From positions 1-37,220 of the forward strand of contig CANRZX010000002.1 in NCBI GenBank assembly GCA_947644575.1: 37,220 nucleotides of DNA, given 5' to 3'. Made by a program: the position numbers and the translations under genes. A model generated the notes under the pieces. The model was not told the origin of the DNA and did not search any database. It worked only from the letters and a program-made list of their open reading frames with translations. The stretch's first letter is position 1, and every line of letters begins with the position of its first letter. Source of the stretch: an uncultured Clostridia bacterium. GTDB lineage: Bacteria; Bacillota; Clostridia; Oscillospirales; Ruminococcaceae. Below are positions 8,873 through 19,300 of this stretch, in pieces.

Positions 8873-9400
8873 ATGGAAACCAAAGGCGTAACGTGCAAAA
8901 TCCCGCTGGAGCTGCACAACCGGATCAGCGAAGAAATCCGGGCCAGCGGCAGCACGATGGGCAAATTCATCGAGATGGTGATCAACGCATTCTATGAGGA
9001 AAAAGAGAAAGGGGATCAGGTCATGGGCAAGACGAGGACAATGGCGATTCAAATCAGCGAGGAACTGTTCCAGAAGATCAAGGAGTATTTGGCCGAGTAC
9101 GAGCGGGTGTACCATCGGCGGCTGACGCAGAAGGAGTTCGTGATCGGGCTGGTCGAGCAAGCGCTGGAAGAAGCGCCGGAGGAATCCGATGCGGAAGAAA
9201 CCGGGCCGGAGGAGACCGAAGATGTTGATGATGACAGTGTTGACCCGGAGGATGCTGAGCGCGACGACGAGGATGGCGACGATCCTGAAGAAACCGAGGA
9301 CAGCGACGGGGATGAAGCCGCCCCGGAAGATGCTGATGATACCGATGCGGACGAAACCGATCCTGAGGATGATGAGAACGAGGGCGACCCGGCAGAATAA
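8873..9400 (+). CDS. ICE protein with RHH-like N-terminal region and very acidic C-terminal tail
   Basis: ATG 8873 preceded by AAAGGAG; KIPLELHNRISEEIRASGSTMGKFIEMVINAFYEE; about 65-residue D/E-rich tail. Confidence 0.7.
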   Translation: METKGVTCKIPLELHNRISEEIRASGSTMGKFIEMVINAFYEEKEKGDQVMGKTRTMAIQISEELFQKIKEYLAEYERVYHRRLTQKEFVIGLVEQALEEAPEESDAEETGPEETEDVDDDSVDPEDAERDDEDGDDPEETEDSDGDEAAPEDADDTDADETDPEDDENEGDPAE

Positions 9401-9417
9401 CGACTCAATGCAGCAAG

Positions 9418-9456
9418 GCCCGGTGGAGCAAACCAAAAGCTCCGCCGGGCTTTTTT
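9418..9456 (+). terminator. Rho-independent terminator
   Basis: GCCCGGTGGAGC...AGCTCCGCCGGGC TTTTTT. Confidence 0.8.
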
Positions 9457-9649
9457 CGTTCTCATGCGGGTAAAAGGGACGGGAGATGGACGGGCCGCAA
9501 AGCCCTACGTCGGTCAGCGGCCCGCATCGCCCCTGTGCGCGGCTGTGCGGCCCTGTGTAGCACGGTTCGGGCGCGGCTGGGGAAACTGCCCGCCGAACAA
9601 AAAACAAGCCGCCACAGAGAAAAAAGAGCATAACAATCAAAGCCGCCTT

Positions 9650-9696
9650 AAGCCCGCCAAAACCCAGCCATCCGTGCAGGAATCTGGCGGGCTTTT
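9650..9696 (+). terminator. Long-loop terminator-like hairpin
   Basis: AAGCCCGCCA...TGGCGGGCTT TTT with a 25-nt loop. Confidence 0.5.
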
Positions 9697-9786
9697 TGTA
9701 TGACGAATAACGCATCACGGAAAGGGGGAATGCCCTTGCTTGTGTTCGCTTGACCCATCAAAACATCCAAAACACAATGAGAGGAA

Positions 9787-10863
9787 GTGGTCAATGACAT
9801 CATTCGATACATCGATATGTTCTCCGGAATCGGCGGATTCCGGGAGGGCCTCACCCGCGCCGGAGGTTTTGCATGCGCCGGACACTGCGAGATCGACTCC
9901 GCCGCCGACCGCAGCTACTGCGCTCTGTTCGGCACGAGCGGAGAATGGTTCTGTGCCGACGCAAGAGAGGCCGACCCCGCCGCCATGCCCCACTTCGATT
10001 TGCTCTGCGGCGGCTTTCCGTGCCAGAGTTTCAGCATTGCTGGACGCCGGGGCGGATTTGGCGACCCAAGGGGCACCCTGTTCTTTGAACTTGCCCGGCT
10101 GGTTAAAGCGCGGCACCCTCAGTATTTGCTCTTTGAGAATGTTCCCGGCCTGCTTAGTCATGACGGCGGGCGGACATTTGCGGCGATCCTCCATACGCTG
10201 GACGGATTGGGGTATGGCGTGGAATGGCAGGTGCTTGACAGCAAGGATTTCGGCGTTCCGCAAGCCCGGCGCAGGGTGTACATTGTCGGATATCTTGACG
10301 GACGATGTGCCGGAAAGATACTTCCTTTCACAGAAACAACAGGAACGTCTCTTGTACAAGTACGCGCCGGAAAGCAGGGCGAGCGGGTTTACTCCCCCAG
10401 AGGGGTAAGCTGCACCTTATCTTCCGGCGCGGGCGGCTTTGCCGGACGCACGGGCCTTTACGACGTGACGGGAATGCCGATCAAAAACGCCACGAAGAAA
10501 GGCTACAAGCTGGCCTACCCCGGCGACAGCATCGAGCTCAGCCACGCGACCACAAACACCCGGCGCGGCAGGGTGGGACATGGGATCGCTCATACGCTGA
10601 CTTCGGGTTGCACGCAGGGAATCCTCTGCCCGGAGGAGAACGGGATGTCACCGTATGGCCGCATCCGCCGCCTGACGCCGCGCGAATGTCTGCGCTTGCA
10701 AGGCTGGCGGGACGCCCAGATCGACAAGGTACTGGCGATTCAGTCGGACAACCAAGCGTACAAGCAGGCGGGCAACGGCGTGACGGTGACCGTGGTAGAG
10801 GCCATCGGGCGCAGAATCGCGGCGGCGGACACTGAACTGCGGGGTGTGCGGGATGGCGCTTGA
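9787..10863 (+). CDS. DNA (cytosine-5-)-methyltransferase
   Basis: GTG start; DMFSGIGGFREGL (motif I), GGFPCQSFSIAG (motif IV), LFENVPGLLSHDGG (motif VI), QAGNGVTVTVVEAIGRRI (motif X). Confidence 0.96.
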   Translation: MVNDIIRYIDMFSGIGGFREGLTRAGGFACAGHCEIDSAADRSYCALFGTSGEWFCADAREADPAAMPHFDLLCGGFPCQSFSIAGRRGGFGDPRGTLFFELARLVKARHPQYLLFENVPGLLSHDGGRTFAAILHTLDGLGYGVEWQVLDSKDFGVPQARRRVYIVGYLDGRCAGKILPFTETTGTSLVQVRAGKQGERVYSPRGVSCTLSSGAGGFAGRTGLYDVTGMPIKNATKKGYKLAYPGDSIELSHATTNTRRGRVGHGIAHTLTSGCTQGILCPEENGMSPYGRIRRLTPRECLRLQGWRDAQIDKVLAIQSDNQAYKQAGNGVTVTVVEAIGRRIAAADTELRGVRDGA

Positions 10864-11821
10864 CCTCAAGGATCAGTATTTTGGTTGTGAGATAGAGATG
10901 ACCGGCCTGACGCGCGGACAGGCGGCACAGGCTGTCGCGGAGCTGTTCGGGACGTCCGCACGGCAAACGGGCGAATCTCAAACCTATGATCCGTGGGAAG
11001 TGAAAGACCGGGACGGCAAGATATGGCGGTTTGTGTCTGACGGCAGCATCCGTGCCACGCACAAGGTGGGAAATGAGCAGATTGCCATCAACGACAGGCG
11101 TTACAAGGTCGAGATGAATTCTCCGAAGCTCGAATACAGCGAGATGGGCAAGCTGCAGGAGGTCGTCCGCGCACTGCGCCATGCGGGAGCGGTGGTCAAC
11201 ACAAGCTGCGGGATGCACGTCCATGTGGACGCCTCCAAGCATACGGCGCAGAGCCTCAAGAACGCGCTCTCGATCATGTACTCCAAAGAGGACATTCTGT
11301 TCAAGGCGCTGAAGGTCAACCCAAACCGCGTGCAGCGTTGGTGCAAAAAGGTCAAGGAGGAAAAATTGGAGCGCATCCGTAAGCTGCCGTCCGGTGCAGA
11401 TATGCGGCAAATGCGGGATTTGTGGTATTCGGATACGGATGACGAGCCATCCTACCACTACAATGAGACACGCTACTATGCCCTGAACCTCCACTCAGTG
11501 TTCTATCGCGGAACGCTGGAATGGCGGTGTTTCGAGAGTACGCTCCATGCGGGCAAGGTGCGGGCGAACATCACACTGGCGCTGGCGATCTCAGCACAGG
11601 CGATCAACCAGAGCCGGACGGTCATGCGCCGGACGGAAATCACGGAAAACCCGGCATTTACGTTCCGCACCTTTCTCCTGCGGCTTGGCCTGATCGGACC
11701 GGAGTACAAAAACGTGCGCGAGCATCTGCTGGAGAATCTGCCGGGCGACCGGGCGTGGCGGTATGACAAAAGCCAATATCCTTGTCTGAATTCAGCCAAT
11801 CGACAGGAAGAAACGAGGTGA
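10844..11821 (+). CDS. Amidoligase-family (Amidoligase_2, COOH-NH2 ligase) protein
   Basis: CEIEMTG, SCGMHVHVDAS and GTLEWRCFESTLHAGKV motifs; start at GTG 10844 or ATG 10853 overlaps the MTase end. Confidence 0.85.
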   Translation: MCGMALDLKDQYFGCEIEMTGLTRGQAAQAVAELFGTSARQTGESQTYDPWEVKDRDGKIWRFVSDGSIRATHKVGNEQIAINDRRYKVEMNSPKLEYSEMGKLQEVVRALRHAGAVVNTSCGMHVHVDASKHTAQSLKNALSIMYSKEDILFKALKVNPNRVQRWCKKVKEEKLERIRKLPSGADMRQMRDLWYSDTDDEPSYHYNETRYYALNLHSVFYRGTLEWRCFESTLHAGKVRANITLALAISAQAINQSRTVMRRTEITENPAFTFRTFLLRLGLIGPEYKNVREHLLENLPGDRAWRYDKSQYPCLNSANRQEETR

Positions 11822-12312
11822 GAAGCATAGAATATTTTGCATATGGATCGAACATGAATCTTGACCAGATGGCCTACCGCTGTCCGGACGCCGAGGTGGT
11901 CGGAACCGTCCGGCTGGAGGGATACCGCCTCAGCTTTGCGGGCGGCAGCGGCGTTGCGACGATCCTGCCCGAAACCGGCAGCCATGTGGACGGCGTGCTG
12001 TGGGAGATCAGCGAAGCGGACGAGAGGCAGCTGGATGTCTATGAGGGATTTCCCCGTCTGTACGGCAAAGAAACCGTCACCGTCAGGGACGAGGCCGGGC
12101 GGGAGCATTCCGTCATGGCGTACACCATGAACGCGCCGTATCGGGATCAGCGGGCGATGCCCAGCATTCCCTATTTGTATGGGATCGTGGAGGGCTGTAC
12201 GCAGAACGGCATGGATACGGATCATGTCTTTGATGCGTTGAAACTCACGGAAAAAGAAGTGATGAGGCAGCAGGAATGCGGTGGTAAGCGCTGCAAAGGG
12301 CCGGAGCGGTAA
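11818..12312 (+). CDS. Gamma-glutamylcyclotransferase (AIG2-like) family protein
   Basis: EYFAYGSNMN, LDVYEGFPRLYGKETVTV; GTGA overlap with the amidoligase stop. Confidence 0.88.
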   Translation: MRSIEYFAYGSNMNLDQMAYRCPDAEVVGTVRLEGYRLSFAGGSGVATILPETGSHVDGVLWEISEADERQLDVYEGFPRLYGKETVTVRDEAGREHSVMAYTMNAPYRDQRAMPSIPYLYGIVEGCTQNGMDTDHVFDALKLTEKEVMRQQECGGKRCKGPER

Positions 12313-12352
12313 ACAGTCGGGGATTGTTGGTTTTGGCTGCTTTCAGGGGTGC

Positions 12353-12427
12353 ATCTTTGTTGGATCGTGTGAATGGATGTTTTGGCACTGTCACGGTATG
12401 CTTTGCTTACCCCGCAAGAGGGAGAAA
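12353..12427 (+). repeat. Conserved intergenic leader, copy B
   Basis: Aligns with 8785-8858 (see copy A). Confidence 0.7.
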
Positions 12428-12446
12428 ATGAAAAGGAGCATGAACC

Positions 12447-13310
12447 ATGACAATGAGAAAAACAAACCGCCTGACCCGATCTGCCGCGCTGGTACTCGCC
12501 GCCCTCGCGCTGGCGGGATGTGCGCACACACAGCTGCCCGCGGCTGAAACGGAGGACGCGCCGCCCGCGATTGCGGCGCAGAAGCCGGAAACCATTCCCC
12601 TCAAGAAAGCCTTAAACGCCGCACCGGAAGAACCGGCTGAGGAAGAAGCAGAGCCGGAGAGCGCGGGCCAGACGGAGCAGGACGAAACGCCGCCCAAAGA
12701 GGATGAGCCTGAGCAGACGGCAGCGTCAACGGCCCCGGCAGAGCAAACGCCCATACAGAATCCCGATCCGGCTCCGGAGAGTGACTCTGCTCCTGCGCCC
12801 ACGCCGGAGCCTGAACCGCAGCCCACGCCGGAACCCGCGCCGGAATCCGTACCCGCACCCGCACCAGAGCCCGCGGCAGAACCCGAACCGGCTCCCGCTC
12901 CGGCCTACGGCGCGATTCCGTTCGACCTCGCGGCGGGGACAGGCAGATGGTGGAGCATCGATTCCAGCGACAGCGCATACTGGGCGATGGCCGAACAGAT
13001 CAACGCGGTGCGCGCGGCGGGCGGCCTGCCCGCGCTGGCAATGGACGGAAATCTGTCCGCCATCGCGAGCAGCCGGTGCGAATCCTTCGTCGCGGGCGGG
13101 CCGTTCGACCACAGCGGCATGGTGACAACGAGCGAAATCTGCGCGGCGGGGCCGCTCGGCTCGGCCAGCGCCGCGTGCGCCGCATGGCAGGCGAGCGAGA
13201 CGCACTATGCCAACATCATGCGCACGGACATCACGAGCATGGGCGTCGGGTGCTGGTTCTGCGACGAGGGCGGCAACCGGTACACCTACTGGACGGTGAC
13301 GTTCGGATAA
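12447..13310 (+). CDS. CAP (SCP/PR1) domain lipoprotein with Pro/Glu-rich linker
   Basis: Lipobox LALAGC; EPxPEPEPQPTPEPAP linker; INAVRAAGGLPALAMDGNLSAIASSRCESF...PFDHSGM...HYANIM. Confidence 0.88.
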   Translation: MTMRKTNRLTRSAALVLAALALAGCAHTQLPAAETEDAPPAIAAQKPETIPLKKALNAAPEEPAEEEAEPESAGQTEQDETPPKEDEPEQTAASTAPAEQTPIQNPDPAPESDSAPAPTPEPEPQPTPEPAPESVPAPAPEPAAEPEPAPAPAYGAIPFDLAAGTGRWWSIDSSDSAYWAMAEQINAVRAAGGLPALAMDGNLSAIASSRCESFVAGGPFDHSGMVTTSEICAAGPLGSASAACAAWQASETHYANIMRTDITSMGVGCWFCDEGGNRYTYWTVTFG

Positions 13311-13373
13311 GACATACAATCAACGCAAGGGGGCTGCCCAAACGGGCGGCCCCCTATTTTGTTTGGAGGTAAG

Positions 13374-16300
13374 GCATTGAAGAAAACGAAAACAAGCCGA
13401 CGGATTCTCTCGGCGCTTTTAGCTGTGCTGTTGTGTTTTTCCTGTGTGGGAAGCCCGGCAGCATTCGCGGCGGGAGCGGACGGAGAAATCCCAGAATCAG
13501 TGGAATTTTTGGACGAAAATTCCACGAATGTGGAATCCGGCGCGGAGGACGCGCAAAACGCGGACGAAGAAAAACAGGAAAATCCGCGCGGTGACAGCGT
13601 TTCCGCCGATATGCCGCAGGGGGAACAGCCTGCCGAAAGTGTTCGGGAAGAGGGGGATAACCCCGGTAAAAGTGAAGTAGAGGCCAATTTAAGCGAAGCA
13701 GCGCAGGCATTTGTGGACGCTGTGTCCGCACTCGACCGCGACGCAATCCTGTCCACGGCCAATGCGTGGGGGCTGGCGCACCATGCATGGATACAGAATC
13801 AAGACGATCCCGATTTGACCGCCGCGTTGGATGTGGCCGTGGCAGCGTCCGACGAGGCTGCCGCCGCGCTCTATGCCGCCGAGGATCTGTTCTATGCAAT
13901 ACCCGAGGACGAACAGGAAACCGAAGCGGTGCAGGCGGCATATCTGTCCTTAATGTCAATTATCGCCGCCATGCACCTTGCAATGGATAATCCGACCGCG
14001 CCCACGGAGCCGACAGATCCCGGCACGGAGGGCGGCGACGAACCGCCCGCGGCGGATGAGATCGCCAACATCCTATATGGCGATTTGCCCGATGCGCCGA
14101 CCGGCAGCTATCTCGGCAGCTATGGCCTGCCCGTTGCGACGGGGAAAACGAAAATCGGTATCAGCGAGTGGACAGAAAACCTTTTGTCCGATACCGTGTA
14201 TCGCTTGGACATGGAGACGCTGAACAGCGACAGTCTTGCCGTTACTGTCCCCATGCAGACGGGCGAAAGCTATGCGATTGTTCCCATTTTAATGCAGGTG
14301 GAATACCCGGCCAACGGCAGCTCGTCCACGGTGATTTTGCCGGAGGGCGTAACGCTGCTCAGTCAGGACGGCAGCGGCAGGGACGCCGGCGCGGAGGAAA
14401 CGACGCGCATCCTCAATCAGACGTACCGCGAATCGTCTGCCGCCGTGTCTGGATTTTTTGTCCGGGCCTCGGAGGATTTTACGGTGCGGTTCATCTACTC
14501 CGCGTCTGACAGCACGACACTGGAAAAGAACCTCACTGTCCACATCGACAAGGACAATGCGCAGGACGTCACCCTCTATGGTTTGCCGACCGGCAGCAGC
14601 ACCTACGCCGAGCGGCCTACGCCCGCCGTCACGACCGGCAAGGTCACGCAAGTTCAAAAGGTAAATGGTACGTGGCTCGTGTGGTTCAATGGCATCGAGG
14701 CATATTGCTGCGATCACGGAAAATGGGCGGCTCCGGCGAATTGTCCGACTTACACCTACTCGCACACCTCCATTGTCGCGGGTTCGCAGTACACCCCCGG
14801 CGACCATTACAAAAATCAGGTCGAGATCTGGGGCGGCCTTGGGCAGCTTTCCCTCGACCTTGCACGTGGAGATGCAGCGCTGTTCTCGATAGATGACGCT
14901 AATACGTTCTATGACGATGTGCAGCGCTGGATCATGGAACACTATCCCGACAGCGTAGCGGCACAGGCATACCGGAACGCCGTCGATTCCCTGACGAACG
15001 GCGCAGTTCCCTACGCCACCGCGTCAGACTATTACTGCTACGTCTATGCCCCGCCCGCGGGCCTCGATTGGCAGCGCATCTCCGTCATCGGCCCGGAGGT
15101 GCCGAGTTTGTTTTACGCCAGTTGGGAGGCCGAACCGCAGACCGCCAATGGCGAGTTTGACTTTTCATTTACCGTGCAGGCCGACAAACAGCAGCTTGTG
15201 ACACAGGAGAAAGTGGACGGCGCGGTGATCGAGATCGAGCCGGTTATCACCTCCGGCACAATCAGCGGCGGGAACTGGTCGATCAGCCCCGCGGGGCGGC
15301 AGATCATCACGACAAGCGGCCACACAATAGACAACAGCTACCATGCCAATGGCGGTGACGGCACGGCAAGCTGGAGCCTGCACTACGCCGTGGAAAAAAC
15401 TTCGACGACCGTTTTGAGCGGAAACGCGGGGCCGTATCGCTCGCAGGCGGAGGCGGACGCGGCGGCGGAGAGCGCAAAGGCCGCGGCCATTGTCCAGCTC
15501 AAAGAAGAAGCGCAGAGAATGGTGGATGACGCTATCAGCAGCGCAAAAGAGGAGCTTGCGAGCCTGCAGTTTGAGTACATCGAAACCGGCGTGCCGCATG
15601 GGTTTGAACTCTATGCCGGTCCTTTCGGCAGCGAGCAGACGATCAGCGTCCCGGCCAATGTCAGCAAGGACTATATCATGCGTAACGATGAATGGTCTTT
15701 GCAGATCAAAATTGACAAGCGCGACAGCGAAACCGGCGAGCGCATCCGCGGCGCGGCGTCCTTTACTGTGTTTGAGTGGGATACCACGCTGCAGCGGTAC
15801 ATCCCCTATGGCGGGTACAACCAGTATGCCGTGGAGCGTCAGAGCGACGGCACCTATGCCGTTATCAACCACAGCAGTTATGCGGCCGCCGACCCTGCGC
15901 ACGGTACGATGTACTACACCCAGCGCAACGAGGGCAAATTCATCATCGTGGAAACGAACACGCCCTCCGGTTACTACGGAGACTGGACGGATGTTTCGTA
16001 CCCCGGCGCGGCCGGTTCGCCCAAAGGCAAGCGCGCGTACTTCGTCGAGATTAGCAAAGCCAACGACGGCAGCGTGATCTGGCTGGACAATGCGGCCTAC
16101 AATGCCGACATTGGTATTACCGACAACGGCGGCACGCTGCTCGATACCGGCGCGGGCGTTGTGACAGTAACGATCAGCGACAATCCTCTGCCCGGCAGCA
16201 AGACCTACATCACGGACAAGAGCGGGATCGCCGCCAATGAGGACGGGCGCACGGTGCTGCCGGTCGAGGATCAGTTTCTCAACGACCGCGTGCTGGGCGA

Positions 16301-19300
16301 GATTATCCTCTCAAAAGTAGACCTTGATGCCATGCGGTACCTCGCGGCAGGCAGCAACGGCAATTCCACGCTGGAGGGCGCGGTGTATGACCTCTACGCC
16401 GCCGAGGACATCCGCCACCCGGACGGCGTGACGGGCATCGTGGATTACAGTAAGATTGTGGAGGCGAGCGGCACACCGCTCTGGCACACGACCGTGCTGA
16501 CAAACGGTGGATGGGACAACAGCTATCTGCCTGTACTGCAAAAAGATCACCTTGTGGCAAGCGCAGCTATCAAGGACGGGAAACTGGCGTTTGCCAATCT
16601 CTATCTCGGCAAGTATTATCTGGTCGAGCGGGCAACCGGCCTTGTCCTGCCGCTGGATGGGAGCGGGCAGATTGTTCTGGCAGCAAGCTATCCCATTCTG
16701 AACAGGCAGCTCCAGCCGACCGGCAACACACGTCCGCTTGCACGAAATGGCGCGGGCGAATACACCGACTATGTGTACCGCAACCGCTATTCCGCCGTGG
16801 CCGAGGGCCGGGCATTGGATGGCACCCGCACCTTTGATGGCTATTATCTTTCGTTTGCCACCGGCTACCTCTGCGATGAGGTCAACCACTATGTCACACT
16901 CCATTACGGCAGCGAATCCGGCCTTGTGATTCGGCAGACCGTGCAGAGCGAGGACGAGGTGCTGAAATCCGGCTTTTCGATCAACAAGGTGGTCAGCACC
17001 ACCGGCCAGCCGGGGCCTGCCGTCAAGCTGGACGGCGCGGGCTTTACGGTCTATCGCGCGTCAGACTTGAGCAAAGAGGCGCTGTTCCAGAAAAATCCCG
17101 ATGGGACGTATCAGGTGCAGAGCATCCTCGACGCCTATCGTGCGGACAGCTATGATCAGGACACGCCCAAGTACGATTTTTCGAGCGAGACACAGGCCAT
17201 TGCCACCATGTATGAGGGCAGTCAGGCGGCAGTGGACGGCTACAACCGCAGCCTGACCTCCACCGCAGACAACGCAAACGGCAGCGGCACAGGCTGGGTG
17301 GCCACGGACAGGCCGAACGAGTACAAACTCAGCGAGATTTTCACCAACGATGAGGGCATCTTGCGTGTGGACGGTCTTGCCTACGGGCAATATTTAGTGG
17401 TCGAGACAACCGTGCCGCGCGACGTGTTTCAAGCCGCGCCCTTTGTGGTCACCATCGATGCCAGAGCCCCGCAGAGCGTGTTCTGTATGCCGCAGGGCAG
17501 CGTCACCATGCCGAGCGGCAGCTACATGACGTTTAATATTTTAGACGAAGAACTTGAGGGATATTTGCAGCTCATCAAGGTGGATGCCGAAACCGGCAAG
17601 GCCGTGATGTTGGCACACACGTCGTTCTCTATTTTCAGTATTTTGGAGGACGGCAGCCTTGAAATCATCAAGATGAACGATCCAGCCAGCGGCAATGCCA
17701 CCGCCAAAACCAGTGTGTTCTATACGGATGCAGACGGCCTGATGAAAACGCCCGAAAAGCTGCCGTTGGGCCGCTACCGCGTAGTCGAGGTACAGGGGCC
17801 GGAGGGCTTTTTCAACGATGAAGCCTACCATGTGGATTTTGAAATTACCTCCGAACGCATCTATGAGGTGATCGGGTCGAGCGCCGACAGCATGGATGAC
17901 TATATCGCCACGGAGCGGTATGTCAACCGCGAGACGCTGGGCCGGCTCACGATTCGTAAGCTGGGCGAGGTGCTGACCGGTTTTGAGAACGGCCGCTTTA
18001 TCTATGAGACAGAACCGCTGGCCGGGGCAGTCTACGAGATTCGGGCGCACGGCGACGTCTATACGGGTGATCACCAGACCGACGCAAACGGCAATCGAAC
18101 CCTCTGGTATGCGGACGGCGATCTTGTGGCGACGGTGACAACCGGCGACGCTGGGCAAATTGACGAGGTTGACTTTGCGCCGACGCGCACGCAGGCGACC
18201 TATGATTTCCTTTCCGTTACCCATACCGGCGCAAAGGGCGAGGTGACGATCACCCTCCCGCTGGGCAGCTATGATGTGCGCGAGGTGCAGGCCCCCTACG
18301 GCTACACACTGAGCGGCGACAGCTACACCGTGACCTTTGGCTGGGACAACCAGACGAATGATTTGGTGCTGGCGAAAACCATCGTGAGCCATGCGGACGG
18401 CAAGGACAAGGAAACCGTGTACAGGATCATCAATGTCAAGGACGCTTCGGACAAGCAGATTGGCGGCCAGAAGCTCGTATTTGAAAACGACCGCGTTTTG
18501 CCCGTGATCGAAAAAGGGCGTGTCGGCGTCGGCCTCTACAAGCTGGATCGAGATTCGGTGGGATTCACCGATGACCGGCCGTTTAAGGATGGGCTGAAAA
18601 CAGACGCCAGCCTCCTTGCAGGCGGCAGCAACAAGGCAAAGATCCCTGCGGGCGCGGTTCCGGTCGAGGCCGCGGTCTATGAACTGTATACCGCCGATGA
18701 AATCTACAGTGCGGACGGCAAGCTGCTGGCTGAAGCCGACACATTGCTCGGCACGGTCACCACAGGCAAGGATGGCCTCGCGGCGTTCGGCATCGACGTC
18801 CCGATCCGCGGCGAGCAGTATGGTGTCAGTAATGCGCACAATGCCATCACCAACAGCGGCAAATACTACCTGCTCGAAAAGTCTGCCCCGGAGGGCTATC
18901 TCATCGAGCAGAGCTGCATCCCCGTAGAGTTCACTTACGAGGGGCAAACAATCGCTTGGCAGATCGTGGACTGCCTGCACACAGATAAGGCTACTGAGGT
19001 CGAGATCGACAAGCGTGGCTTTGCGGACGGCGACATCGCCGACAGCTTTGCCCTGCCCGGCGCAACGCTGACGGTAACCGACTGGCGCGGCAAGGTGGTA
19101 GATGAGTGGACGAGCGGTGATACCGTACACATCATCCGTGGGCTGGCGCTGGATCACGATTTTGCCGGGCACGACGACCTCGGCCATATCTACACGCTGA
19201 CCGAGATACGCCCCGCAGACGGCTACACGACCGCGCGCTCCATCCGGTTCAAGCTGGTGCAGGCACGGGATGAAAAAGGCGGGTATCTCCAGAAAACGGA

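Noticed and set aside
8444-9718. 424-aa minus-strand ORF
   Set aside because: Antisense to two + strand genes and a terminator; low-complexity stretch mirrors the acidic tail coding.
12726-13319. Minus-strand ORFs over the CAP lipoprotein gene
   Set aside because: Arg/Gly-rich antisense artefacts of the Pro/Glu repeat coding region.
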